A stretch of 64,000 nt of DNA from positions 41,383,734-41,447,733 of the forward strand of contig JARZZO010000014.1 in NCBI GenBank assembly GCA_030544215.1, written 5' to 3'. The translations under genes were made by a program, and so were the position numbers. Positions 24,015 through 36,000 of the stretch are shown piece by piece; position 1 is the first letter of the stretch, and every line of letters begins with the position of its first letter. This DNA is from Zantedeschia hybrid cultivar. Lineage: Eukaryota; Streptophyta; Magnoliopsida; Alismatales; Araceae. Under the pieces are notes generated by a model. That model saw only the letters and a program-made list of their open reading frames with translations, ran no database searches and was not told the origin of the DNA.

Positions 24015-27000
24015 ATTCATTAAGGCAACAAGTTTATAATATTACAAGGACAAAAATACCCCTCATAATAGGGACTAAAGAGACAAATAAAAAAAAGACA
24101 CTAGCTACCCTCAAAATACTTAACACAAGAAGGAAAATATAAAAGGACTAAAATGTCCTCTCACTTATGACTGCGACTACTCTCTCCCTCAAGCTGAGTA
24201 TATATATCAAGCATACTCAGCTTGCTCAAACCAGGGTTTGTCATACCGGATCGACTCGTATTGACTCGGGCGACTCATACCGTATCAGGACGAACCCGAA
24301 TCGGTGCGACTCGACCAAGTCTATACGATTTGACCATGCGACTAGTACAAGACGGCACGAGTCAACACGAGTCAACCCGACTCGTACCGAATCATGGGAG
24401 ATTCGAGTTGGTCCGACTCGTCGAGTCGACGAACCTTGGCTCAAACAAAGGTGAAATTGATCGGCCAATTACCCTTTTGTGAAGATATCTGCAATTTGGT
24501 CTTAAGACTTGACATATGGCGAAGTCGAGCTTCTCTCTGATGAAATGGCGGTCAATCTCTACATGTATAGTGCGATCATGTTGGACATGATTATTTGCAA
24601 TGTTGATTGCAACTTTATTGTCATAATAGAGCTTCACTGGTAGGCATAATTGAATGCCAAGGTCCACCAAGAAAAGTTTTAGCTAAATCATTTATGTAAC
24701 ACAGTTTGCCATAGCCCTATATTCAACTTCAGCACTAGAGCTTGCACAAACTGATTGTTTCTTGCTCCTCCATGCAAAGGTTGCCCCCCCAAGAACGAAC
24801 AAGTAATAACTGATAGTAGACCTTCTATCGTCCTTGGAACCTACCCAAGCAGCATCAGAGTAACTTTCAACCAATAGTTTGTCGCACTTAGAAAATAAGA
24901 TTCCCTTCCTAGGACAGGACTTGATGTACCTAAGTATCCTTTCAACCGCCTTCATACGAGGCACTCTGAGTGCATGCATATATTGGTTGACTACACTGAC
25001 AGCATAGGCTAAGTCAGGACGAGTAAGCCCTAAATAAAGTAGACGACCCACCAATCTTTGATATTTTCCTTTCTCTGAGTCTGATAAGAGATCACCATCA
25101 ATATCACTTAGACCATGATTTGTGTCAATGGGAGTTTCTGCTGGTTTACAACCCAACTTCCTTGTCTCTTACAACAAATCTAAAGCAAACTTCCTTTAGT
25201 AAATATATATGCATTTCCTAGAACGAGCCACTTCAATACCAAAGAAGTACTTGAGCTCACCCAAGTCTTTAATATCAAAGACCTGCGCAAGATCTCTTTC
25301 TAACTTTTCCATTTCTTGCGCATTATCACTCATGATGATCACATCATCTACATAGACTAACAGTAAAACAATCTTTCCATCCTGCCATTTGGAAAAAAGA
25401 GTCTGATCAGCATTGCCTTCAGAATAGCCAAACCCCAACATAGCCTTGCAGAAGCAATCAAACCATGCACTTGGTGACTATTTCAGCCCATAAAGAACTT
25501 TGTTCAACTTGCACACTTTTCCCCTTACATCAAGTCCAGGAGGTAACTGCATGTATACTTCCGCATGTAAATCACCATTCAAAAAAACATTTTTCACATC
25601 AAGTTGATACAAAGGCCAAAAGAAATGAATGGCAAGAGCTAACATTGCCCGAAAACGAGCAACAGGAGCAAAGGTCTCTAAGTAATCAATCCCGTAGGTC
25701 TGAGTAATCCCCCGGGCAACCAATCGGGCCTTATATCGCTCAATAGACCCATCTGCACGAAGCTTAATAGTGTAGACCCACTTGAAACCTACCAAGCTAT
25801 GCCCTTTGGGCGGATTCACCAACTCCCATGTGCCATTTATATGCAGAGCTACTAATTCTTCATTCATTACTTGTACCCACTTGGGATCTTTAGCTGCCTC
25901 AGAATATGAGTGAGGTATGTGAAATGAAGAAATGGTAGTCAAACAAGAGTAATAACTAAGTGATAACTTCGAGTAAGAAACAAAACAAGAAAAAGGTGAG
26001 GAGTACAAGCTCTTGAGCCTTTCTTAAGAGCAATAGGAAGGTCAGGCTCAGAGATAAACTCACCAGAGGATGAACCTGTGGGTACAACAGCTCTTGAGAG
26101 TGGTGGTTCAGTAGAGGAATCTCTCTTTTACCAAGTGCCTCGGAAGTACGTCTGTAAGGGCAAATCAGTCTGAGCTCTTGAGAGTGGTGGTTCAGTAGAG
26201 GAATCTCTCTTTTACCAAGTGCCTCGGAAGTACGTCTGTAAGGGCAAATCAGTCTGAGTTTTAGTAGCATCAACCAGCTCATAAGACACTGGTGTAATAG
26301 GGGGCACTACGGGCAAGGAGATCGAGGAGAGACTAGGAGTTTCCTCCTCCTAGAGGAAACAAGAGAAAAATAGAATTGTTGCTCAAAAAAGGCTACATCT
26401 TTCATAATGTACTTCTGACCGGTGTGGGGATCCAAACATTTGTAGCCTTCCTAAGTAGGGAAAACACCCAAGTAAATTCCCAAAACAGCCCTAGGGTCAA
26501 GTTTGGTGGCACTAGGTGTTAACCAATGAATGAAGCACAAGCATCCAAAATACGGGGTAGAAGCAGAAACAAGGGTTCGGATGGACTGAGAATGAGAGAG
26601 GGAACCCAATTGTCCAGAGTGTCGGATGGCATCTTATTAATAAGATAGGAGGCGTAAAGAATCGCTCTCTCAAAAAAAAAAAATGGCAGATTTTGGTGGA
26701 AGAGAAGTGCTCTAGATACTTCAAGAAGATGCCTATTCTTCCACTCGGCCACCTCATTATGTTGAGGTGTATAAGCACATGATGATTTATGAATAATGTC
26801 AACATCTTCCATAAAGATATTTCGATTTTTTTCGGAGTACTCACAAGCATTGTTAGACCGTAAGATTTTTACCTTCCGATCAAATCGAGTCTCTACCATT
26901 CTGCAGAACACTTGGATGAGTCGAGGTACCTTCTCTCGAGAACAAAAGAGATAAAACCAACAGTAATGAGAATAGTCATCAATGAAAGATAAAAAATAGC

Positions 27001-30000
27001 GATGTCCATCCATAGAAGAAACCAGGGAAGGACCCCCAAACATTAGAGTGAACAAGATCAAATGGAGCAGAACTCTGTTTATTGATACTGGAAAAGTAGT
27101 TCTACAATGTTTGGAGAGATGACAAACTTGACACTGTAGAGAATCCAATGACTCAATAGAAAACATATGTGGGAACAAAATCCCAAGTGACCTAAAAGAT
27201 AAATGACCAAGCAGAGACTGCCGAGGATAGACATCTCCAAGAGACTGATTTCTTTTGCTATATATAGAAGATTGAAAAGCCACACATCCTCCGAGTTCAA
27301 AATGGTAGAGACCATCCACTTTACGACCACTCTCAATTGTCTGTTGTGTCCGCAAGTCCTAAAAAACATAATATGTAGAAAAAAATGTCACAAAACAGTT
27401 AAGGGATTTAGTAATTCTACTCACAGAAAGAAGACTAATGGACAAGGTGTAAGGAATCACCAAGAACGCAGTGGAGAATAAAACGATTCCTATGTATCGG
27501 CTGCTGGGATCGTAAAACGGACAATAAAATAAACGCGGGAAGAACGGTTCTTCACCTTTGCGGAGTTTCGAATCTCCCGTGGATGATGCCGACTCGATAA
27601 TCGCGCACGCGCACGATCTCTAGAGGTATCCACACGAGTTCTCGCTGCAGACGTAATTTCCTCCTCGACTTGAGTGCTCCGACCAGATCTCAAATCCACC
27701 ATGCGCGGAGAGAGACAGATCTAGTCTAAGAGAAAGAGAGGAGATAGAGAATCTGGGGTGTAAAATTCGTCCAACTAACTTTTTACCCCTCCCCCTTGGC
27801 CTCCTTATATAGAAATAAGGATAAGCACAAGGATTAATCCTCATGATTATCCAAGAGTTTGGCCTTGGATAATTCTCCATTAAATCTTCATGTTTATCCT
27901 GCGGCTTTTCATAAAAACCCAGATAAGCATGAAATTTAACGTCTCTCACCGTCTGACGAGAACTCTTATGTGTGTGACCCTCTAGGCCCATATATCAGTC
28001 CGGTTCAGGCCCATTAAACTTAGAACTGATTCTAGAGTTTAATATTTATTAATTAACATTTAAACATCATATGTTAAATGATTAATTTAATAAACAAGTG
28101 AATTATCATCTGATGATTAATTCACTTGGCCTTCTGATCATGAACAGCACCAAACACTACCTCATGATCCCAGAAGAATCATTCACTCATGCAATGTCCC
28201 AATAACGCAAGGATATGGTATTATAGTCAAACCCTCTATCGCATTATTTAGATGGATTCCAGTACTCAGTTAATATCTAGAAAGACATCTCTTTCATTTG
28301 AGCATGGCCAGGGATTTCTGTGTACACATCCACAGGACATTCTCTCTCCAGTCTTATACCAAGAGTGAGTGATCCCTTGTTGTTCACTCAATTACCTTCG
28401 CAAGCTTTCCACTGTATCTGAAAGACCGACTATCGTTGACTTAATGGTTAAAGTCCACAAGTCAGAGAATCAAGATACAATGGTCCACAAACAAGGTATC
28501 ATTGGTGACTCAGGTCAAAGGACCAATTGTGCTACTGCAACGATTGAATTCCCTAGTTGACTAATAGGTATAATTACCATCCATGAATTCTTATTTGGGT
28601 CTGTTCAGTGAACTCATTCTCTAATGAGCACCCACATGTTTGTCTTAGTGTCATCACACGAGTGAATGTGAGATCATTCACCCTCATCACATGAGCAGAC
28701 ATAACTTGTGTCGATCTTATCAGATATTTAATGTCCATCTCAAATATCCTATGATCGAGAACTGTTTAAGACAAGTGACTGAGGATATTGATCTCACTAT
28801 CATGATCTCATCATGATTCAATATCCCATACATTTGTCTACGGATCTTCATTACGATAGTTAATTTGCGAGAACTATAAATGAAGAAATGATTGCCTTTA
28901 TTTCATTATTTGAACTAGAATGTACAATGATTGGCTTTGAGGCCACCCAATTCTAATACAAGGTAGGTACATAAAGAGCAGTAGGGAGGACTAAGTGATC
29001 ATTTAGGCAGATGGACCCTTTACCGGCAATCGTGGCTCGGGTGCCATCAACAATGGTCACCTAGTCCTAACCACAAGACAAGGAATAAGAAGTGAAGTGA
29101 GTGGAGATACCAGTCACGTGGTTTGTAGCCCCCGAATTAATAACCCAGAGACTAGACTGAGGATGTATAATAGTAGCACTAAGTGCTGACCGTACCTGAA
29201 GAAGGAGAATTCATTTGACCAAACTGAAGAATAATCATTTGTAGGCAAGAAATGTCAGAAGTGGACCGCGATGGCAACTGAGATGAGGAGGAACCACCCT
29301 CAGTAGACACCCCCGGGGTGGTACTAGTGGGCTGCGAAGCAGCAGCATTGCCTTTTGCAGCATGGCCCCCCTTACCACTACCAGTCACTTGTGACCTTTC
29401 TTCTCCGAATAGAGTTCCCAATAGAAATCAACATCATGATTATCCCAGTTGCAATGCGTACAATGCTTGGTCCTTTTGCCTTTTTGTTTAGAAGATGAAG
29501 GAGCCTCTTTGTTCACAAGAGCCACAAATTCACCACCTCCCTGAGAGGAGAGAGCAATGGGTGTAGCAGTCATCACTTGGCGACGACCCTCTTCATGCAG
29601 AATTTTTGAGAAAATAACTTCCAAAGAGGGCAACACATCTGCAGAAAAGAGTTGTCCCCATAGCATGACATAATGACCATCGAGACCAACAAAGAATTTG
29701 AAAACTTTTGTGGACTCAACATGCCTCAGGTGCAAAGCTTGATCTTCAATGCAGTTCCATTTATATTGCATGTATGAATCAAGTTCTTGCCACTTGATTT
29801 TCAACTTGTTGAAGTAAGATGTAATTGAGCGTCCACCTTGCTTGAGATTGAATCTCACCTATTAACTGATAAGTCCGGACAATGTTATTTTGTTATCCAT
29901 ACAATTTCCCCAAGAAGGACCACATCTTAACCGATGTAGATGCATACATAATCAAATGTTGGATATCCAGTCTAACAGAGTTTAATGATCCAACCCATGA

Positions 30001-33000
30001 CAAGATTGTTATCCACATCCTAAGAGGTTCGCATGGGATCTGTAAGAGGAGCAGTAGCAGCAAAGCCATCAATAAACCCTAGCCTCCCTTTGCCGCCAAA
30101 GAAAATACGAGCATAGATCGCCCAAAGACAATAATTTGGAGAGCTCAACTTGACGATGGTCATCTAAAGAGAATGATGATCATGTTTCTCAGGATGAAGA
30201 GAGGATGTCACTGGAGAAACCAAACCTTCAGAGGCCATCGGAGTTGAAGTTGAGTCCGAGACAGTAGACACCGTAGTGATGCGATATATCAATCATGATG
30301 ATTATAGAAAGAGAACAATCTGAAGAGATATAATACAGCATGCGCAAGTGTCGGAAACTCCTGAACACCATGAGACAGGGCCATACCAAAGACAGTGTTT
30401 CCAGAGACTTGGAAACTAGCTACACAGCCACCGCACCCCTCTAGAGAGAAGACCCAGCAGGAGGAATCACCGCGGGTTGATTCCACAGGGAAGAGAAGAG
30501 TATTGTAAGGTGGTACTGTAACATGATACTGTAGCAGCACTGTAGCGCAATACTATAACACGGTACTGTAGCAAGAAGAAAGAAGAAAATAAAACTTTGA
30601 TGACCGATCCTCCTTCCTTTAGGATCGCTCTGATACCATGTTGAAGATTCGGAGCCAAAAAAAACCTTAGAAGACAATGGAAGAATAAGAGAACAGGAAG
30701 AGGTGGAAGGCGACAGCCATGCGTACAGCCGCATGCATACGCAGTACTGTCCGCATCTCTCTCTCTCTCTCTTTTATTCATTAGGGCAGCAAGTTTATAA
30801 TATTACAAGGCCAAAAATATCTCTTATAACAGGGGCTAAAGAGACAAATAAAAAAAGACACTAGCTACCCTAAAAATACTTAACATAAGAAGAAAAATAT
30901 AAAAGGACCAAAATGCCCTCTCACTTATGACTGCGACTATAAATCGAAGGACTACAAGGAGAGGTAGAGTGAGTGACACTCAAAGCCACCCCTGGAATAC
31001 CTAATGTAATGGGTTTGGTGGCAGATGAAGATGCTCCAAGCTGAGAGAGGGTCCACTGAAGATAAAGAATGTCATTTGAGGAGAGTGCAAGCACTTGAGA
31101 AGTAATAAGACTACCATGTAGGGAGGAGTTAGAGGGATCATCTGAGCCTTGATTGATGGCAACATTACTCTTTACCTATTGTCCACTCTTCGTATTCCTG
31201 AATTTCAGCGGCTTCTTATCAGGATAGAGATCCCAACACTTGTCCACATTCTGATTATCCTTCCCACAGTGTATACAATGTCTCCCAGTCTTTCCTTTCT
31301 CCTTTCCTTGACTACTATCACCCTTTCCAGGCTTTGAGAAGGTGCTGGCCAGCACAAAAGACTCTCCCAAACCACGACCACCAGCTACTATACTACATGC
31401 ACTCATAGCTTTCTTTCGCCCCTCTTCTCTCAACACCTTGTGGTACACTTGTGCAAGAGATGAAAGGGGGTCAACGCTAGGAATGTGAGCCCTTAAGCTC
31501 CCATATTCTGAGGTAAGGCCAGCAAGAAACTTGAAGATTCAATTCCTCTCCACATGCTGCAAATAAATCTTCTGATCTTCAGTACAGGTCTAACTGTAAG
31601 TAGAGTAGTAATCCAATTCCTCCCAGTTACTTTTAGTAATCCAAAGTAAGTAGTAACACCAACATTACCCGGTTTAAGGTCCTACATATCAGTGGTCAAC
31701 TGATAAACATGAGACATCATGTCTTTGCTCACACATCTGATTTAGAATGTCGCACATCTCCTTTGCAGTCCTCTTCATCATAATAAGTTGTTGGATCTCT
31801 AAATTGGTTCCTTAACCCTACTATCGATGTAGTCTATCTTTCCTCGTCCTCTAAGGAAGATCCATGCAGAAACAGACCAGAGAAAGTAATTAGTTTCTGT
31901 CAACTTCACGATAGTTTTATCTACAAGGCAAGAAGATGGTGCGCAATAGGTGAAATAACAGCAGGACGCATCACGGAGGAGTTAACTTCCTAAGAATCAG
32001 CACCACTGCTCATAGATGAATCCATGGCAAGGAAAAGGGCAACTCCATGTAACTGTCATAGCGGTGTAGGTGACTCCCAGCACCGAGGACAACCACATGG
32101 AGGAAGAAACCCCATAAGTGTAGGGCACGGCAGCCGACCCCTTCTCCACCAAAACCAGGGCACCGGATGCCAAGAACAAGGCACCGGCCAATCCCCAAGG
32201 CTTCAAACAGGGGGAGAACAGGACACCAACTGCAACAAGGGGTGGCCGGCCTGCTCCTCTCAGCAGAATAAGGCACCGGCCTGCTCTTAGGGCTTGACTG
32301 ACCTGTTCCTCTCAACATAACAGGAAGAAGAGGGGCCGGCCTCCAAGAAACCCTAACAAAGGTTGACCGGCCTATTTCTCCACCAGAATAGGGCACTGGC
32401 AGCACAAACAGAGTGTCGGGTGCAAGAAGAAGGGAGACCGTCCTCCAAGAAACCCTAATAGGGTGCCGACTAAAAGAGTAGAGGGGGACGGCCTCTTCTC
32501 CACAGCAAAACAGAAGGTCTGGACCTCCTCTCACTCCCTCCAGACCCTTCCCTACTCTGATACCATGTTGAACAATGCGAAAAAGGGAGGAGGATGAGAA
32601 GAGGAGCAGAAGACAGTAACAAGGAGGCTGCGGCACACACCAATCACCAGGCCGTGCCTCTCAATCTCTTACATATGTTGATATTAAGGTACATAAAGAC
32701 ACAAATACCCTTGAGACATAAATACCCTCCATACAACTTGTATAAAGAGTAAAAAGAAAAAAAAACAACCACTATAAAACATAACAAAAGACAAAGTTAC
32801 CCCTGACTATAGTTGTCAATCCCATCTTGGCCCCATCCCATTTTTCTACTAGGATGGAATGTCCCAGTGTCTCGGGCAATTCCAGTGTCACATCCCAAAA
32901 AAAAAATTCATACATTTCGCAACAAATATACAACATACAACAAATAATATCAAAATAAACATGCTACACGGAAATGACAAAACACTAATGCAGTAAAAGT

Positions 33001-36000
33001 GTTTAAGATAGGTTTATGGATTTATAAACGAGTATATTCATGAAATGAGCCCCCGAAAAAAGATAAGTTTACAAAGAGCTTGAGGAGCTTAGAAAATCTT
33101 AGGCTAGAATATAAAATCCTAGCTGGGACAGACTGGGATGGTTGGGTGGGCTGAGACAGGCCAAAACACCCACTGGGACAGACAGTGGCCCACCCAGTTG
33201 TGTCACCGGGATGAGACATTCCGACCAATTCCAGACAGGACTGGAAGGGATGTGACTGACTACTATGCTGGCCAGTTCAGATTACATCGGCTGAAATTGG
33301 ATCAGAACCAGCGCCTCTGATCCAGTTTGGCTGATTTCAGAGTTAGAATACATGCCGGTACCTTTTAAAGAAAAAGAAATAAGAAAAAAATCAGTCAAAC
33401 TGGGACAAACCAGCTGACTCTGTCCCATTGGGACACAGTATTTGAACACGATATGGTCCTGCTATTTATATTTGTTGAATGTTGCATGTCATTCATCAAT
33501 TGACTATTTAGACATTAGAACATGTGTTGATATCATATCTATTTTTACTACTTTTTACTAAAACTTTACATATTTATCTATGTTGAACCTATAGCTGTCT
33601 AAGGAAACTGGTTAATACCAGTCCTCCAGAACCAATTCCAGTTTTGCAATCCTTGACTGAGACCCAGCAAGAAAAAAGCGAGACATTTATGAAGATGGAC
33701 CTACATATCTGGAGAAAGTTATATGGATTGGAGTAGTAATCCACCCATAATCTGCAGGTGTCATCAGCATGTGTCCATAATTATTCGGTAGAAAAGCCTT
33801 CATGTTAGTCATGTTGCCTTTCAGATGAGCATCTTTAGTACCAATTTAATGGGTAATGTACAATGCTCCCCTACTATTACCAACCCTGACAGCTAGGGAA
33901 AAACCTTCGTTGTTATCCTTCATTGTGACAAGGAAGAAGACTTGTGGAGTACATTATCCACTCACATTTCTCGTCTCCAGGTAGAATCATAACCATAGAA
34001 TATGACCCTATCAATGTGAAGAAATGAATCAACACTCTGCTGTAAAGGTTTTTCCAATGTTCAAATGGGCTATCATACTTCCCATCTTGGAATGAGAAAT
34101 GATGCATAAACACAAGGAACAATTGCAAGGATGTAACTGCCTATCATACTTCCTGTCCTGGTTAGGACGTCTCATCCCAGTGAGAAAAAAAGGACGGGAT
34201 AGCTTCTTGTCTATCCCAATAGTTGTCCCAGTCTATCTCAGTCCATCCCAGCCTGGCCTGGTCTATTCCGGCCCGTCCCACCTGTCCCAACCTATCTCAA
34301 CCAGATTTTATATTTTGACCTGAGATTTTTCTAACCACTTGAGCTCCTTACAGACTTATTTTGGGGGGTTCATTTGATGATTATACCCCTTTATAAACCC
34401 ATAAATCCATCCTATGCAATTAACTTGAGCTTCTTACTTCTGCTTAACTTGATAATTCTACAACTATTTGACCATGTGATACCTAATCGATTAGAGCACT
34501 TCACTCAGATTTATCTTTGCTTGTCCTTGATATAATAGATTATTTCTGTGATCAACTTGCATTTAAACAATTATCTTCAGTGATCATGCTTTATCCACAG
34601 ATTTTATTGGATTACTTTAAATTGTTATTGTTCAAATCTCTGTTACAATAAATGGCAATCTATCCATACTATCTGTTGTCGTTTTGTGTGAATCTCTGCT
34701 ATTCAACTAACCTCTGGTCAAAGATCAAAAGGATTCCTATTTTAAGCTATGCAGAAGGTAAAGCAACAGCACATGTGGAACTATTTCTAGAACGCTTGCG
34801 ACCAAGAATGGAAGTTTCTATGCAAAAGAAGCCAACAGCAGGTAAAGCAACAGCACATGTGGAACTATTTATAGAACGCTTGCGACCAAGAATGGAAGTT
34901 TCTATGCAAAAGAAGCCAAATTCTCCAATGTTGATGTGCTCATCTCCAACATAGATACAAGGACATTAACATTAGACTCAATCACTTATTCTTAAGCAAA
35001 ATTCTTCAAGAGCTACCTTACAGAGCAAATGGATTTCTGCCTAGTCTAATGGAGCAAATTTGAACAAGGGTCTATAAATACCAACCGTGGATGAAGAAGA
35101 AGAATCTCTAGAACTCTACCAATCTAGAACTCTCAGCACACAAAACTCGCTCACTATCAAGCAAGAGAGAACTAAGAGGCCTTTGAGCAAGCTTCATCAC
35201 TCTAGCAGCAGCAGCATCCCTTTTTCTCATCTCCCTGTTATACCTGCATCGGAAGCTCAAGGGGGCCTTCCATGACGTTCAAGATATTGCATCTTCACTA
35301 TTTCTTTCTGTCATGAATTTGTCTTTGTCCTGATTGTACACATTGTAGCTTTCAAGAGGCATTACTATGTAACTCTGACATATTCCTTGTTGTCCCCCAT
35401 CCTGGTTTGAAGGGGAAGAGGAACTTGGTACCTGGTTGCTTCCTGAGAGAAGCGAGCCTATTGTTACAGGTGTTTGGATCAGCAGGAGATCTATATCCTA
35501 TGTGTTATTCCCTCTGTTGAGAGGAGGACCAAGTGTTATTTGGGCTCTGTGCTAGTGGACCTCTCAAGCGGTTGCCTTGAGGATTGGACATAGATCGCTG
35601 ACAGAACCAGTATAAAAATCTGTGTGCCTTGTCCTCTGTGTAATTGCTCCATTTCCTTTATCTACTACTCTTAGCTGCTGTATTATTTACTGCAATCATT
35701 TAATTTTGTAACCCATTTACCACCCTCTCCTCTGCATGAGGCTATAGGCTGGGCAACAGCAAATTCTTTGCATACATATTTTGTCTACCTTCACTTCCTA
35801 TTTGCTAGGAGGAAACCTCAGTTGGAGCTCTACTTTTCCTTTCAAAACTGTGAGGATTAGGTATATTCAAGCTGAAACACTTTTCTAAGCTGGCTTATGA
35901 ACCTTGAATTTCTTCTTTAATGGTTTACGCAAAACATAGCCTCAAAATATGACGACATTTTTTTCTTTAAGGTTCCAGAGTAACAATTTATTGAAAGAAA

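Larger units (their letters stand above)
23869..30939 (-). mobile_element. Ty1/copia element 2 (minus strand), nested in copia 1
   Basis: LTRs at 30939-30639 and 24179-23869 are about 90% alike by eye. PBS, gag, protease, integrase and RT/RNase H follow in copia order. The element interrupts copia 1 just before its protease block. It carries a solo LTR (27448-28958), a hAT-like insert (24242-24438) and an 84-bp duplication. No matching 5-bp target duplication was seen at its outer ends. Confidence 0.88.
19097..32807 (-). mobile_element. Ty1/copia element 1 (minus strand), interrupted by another copia
   Basis: Read on the minus strand: 5' LTR 32807-32566, PBS 32565-32555, gag from 32025, protease split around the inserted copia element 2, integrase 22920-22083, RT/RNase H 20760-19420, purine tract, 3' LTR 19345-19097. 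The gene order is typical of copia. Removing copia 2 (23869-30939) and the hAT-like inserts restores the order gag-PR-IN-RT-RH. Many stops are present. The terminal bases of the 5' LTR are lost where a GTCCC-word element begins. Confidence 0.88.

Noticed and set aside
32010..32636. 208-codon minus-strand ORF
   Set aside because: It overlaps the copia 1 LTR, PBS and leader, upstream of the gag start at 32025; no domain is visible.
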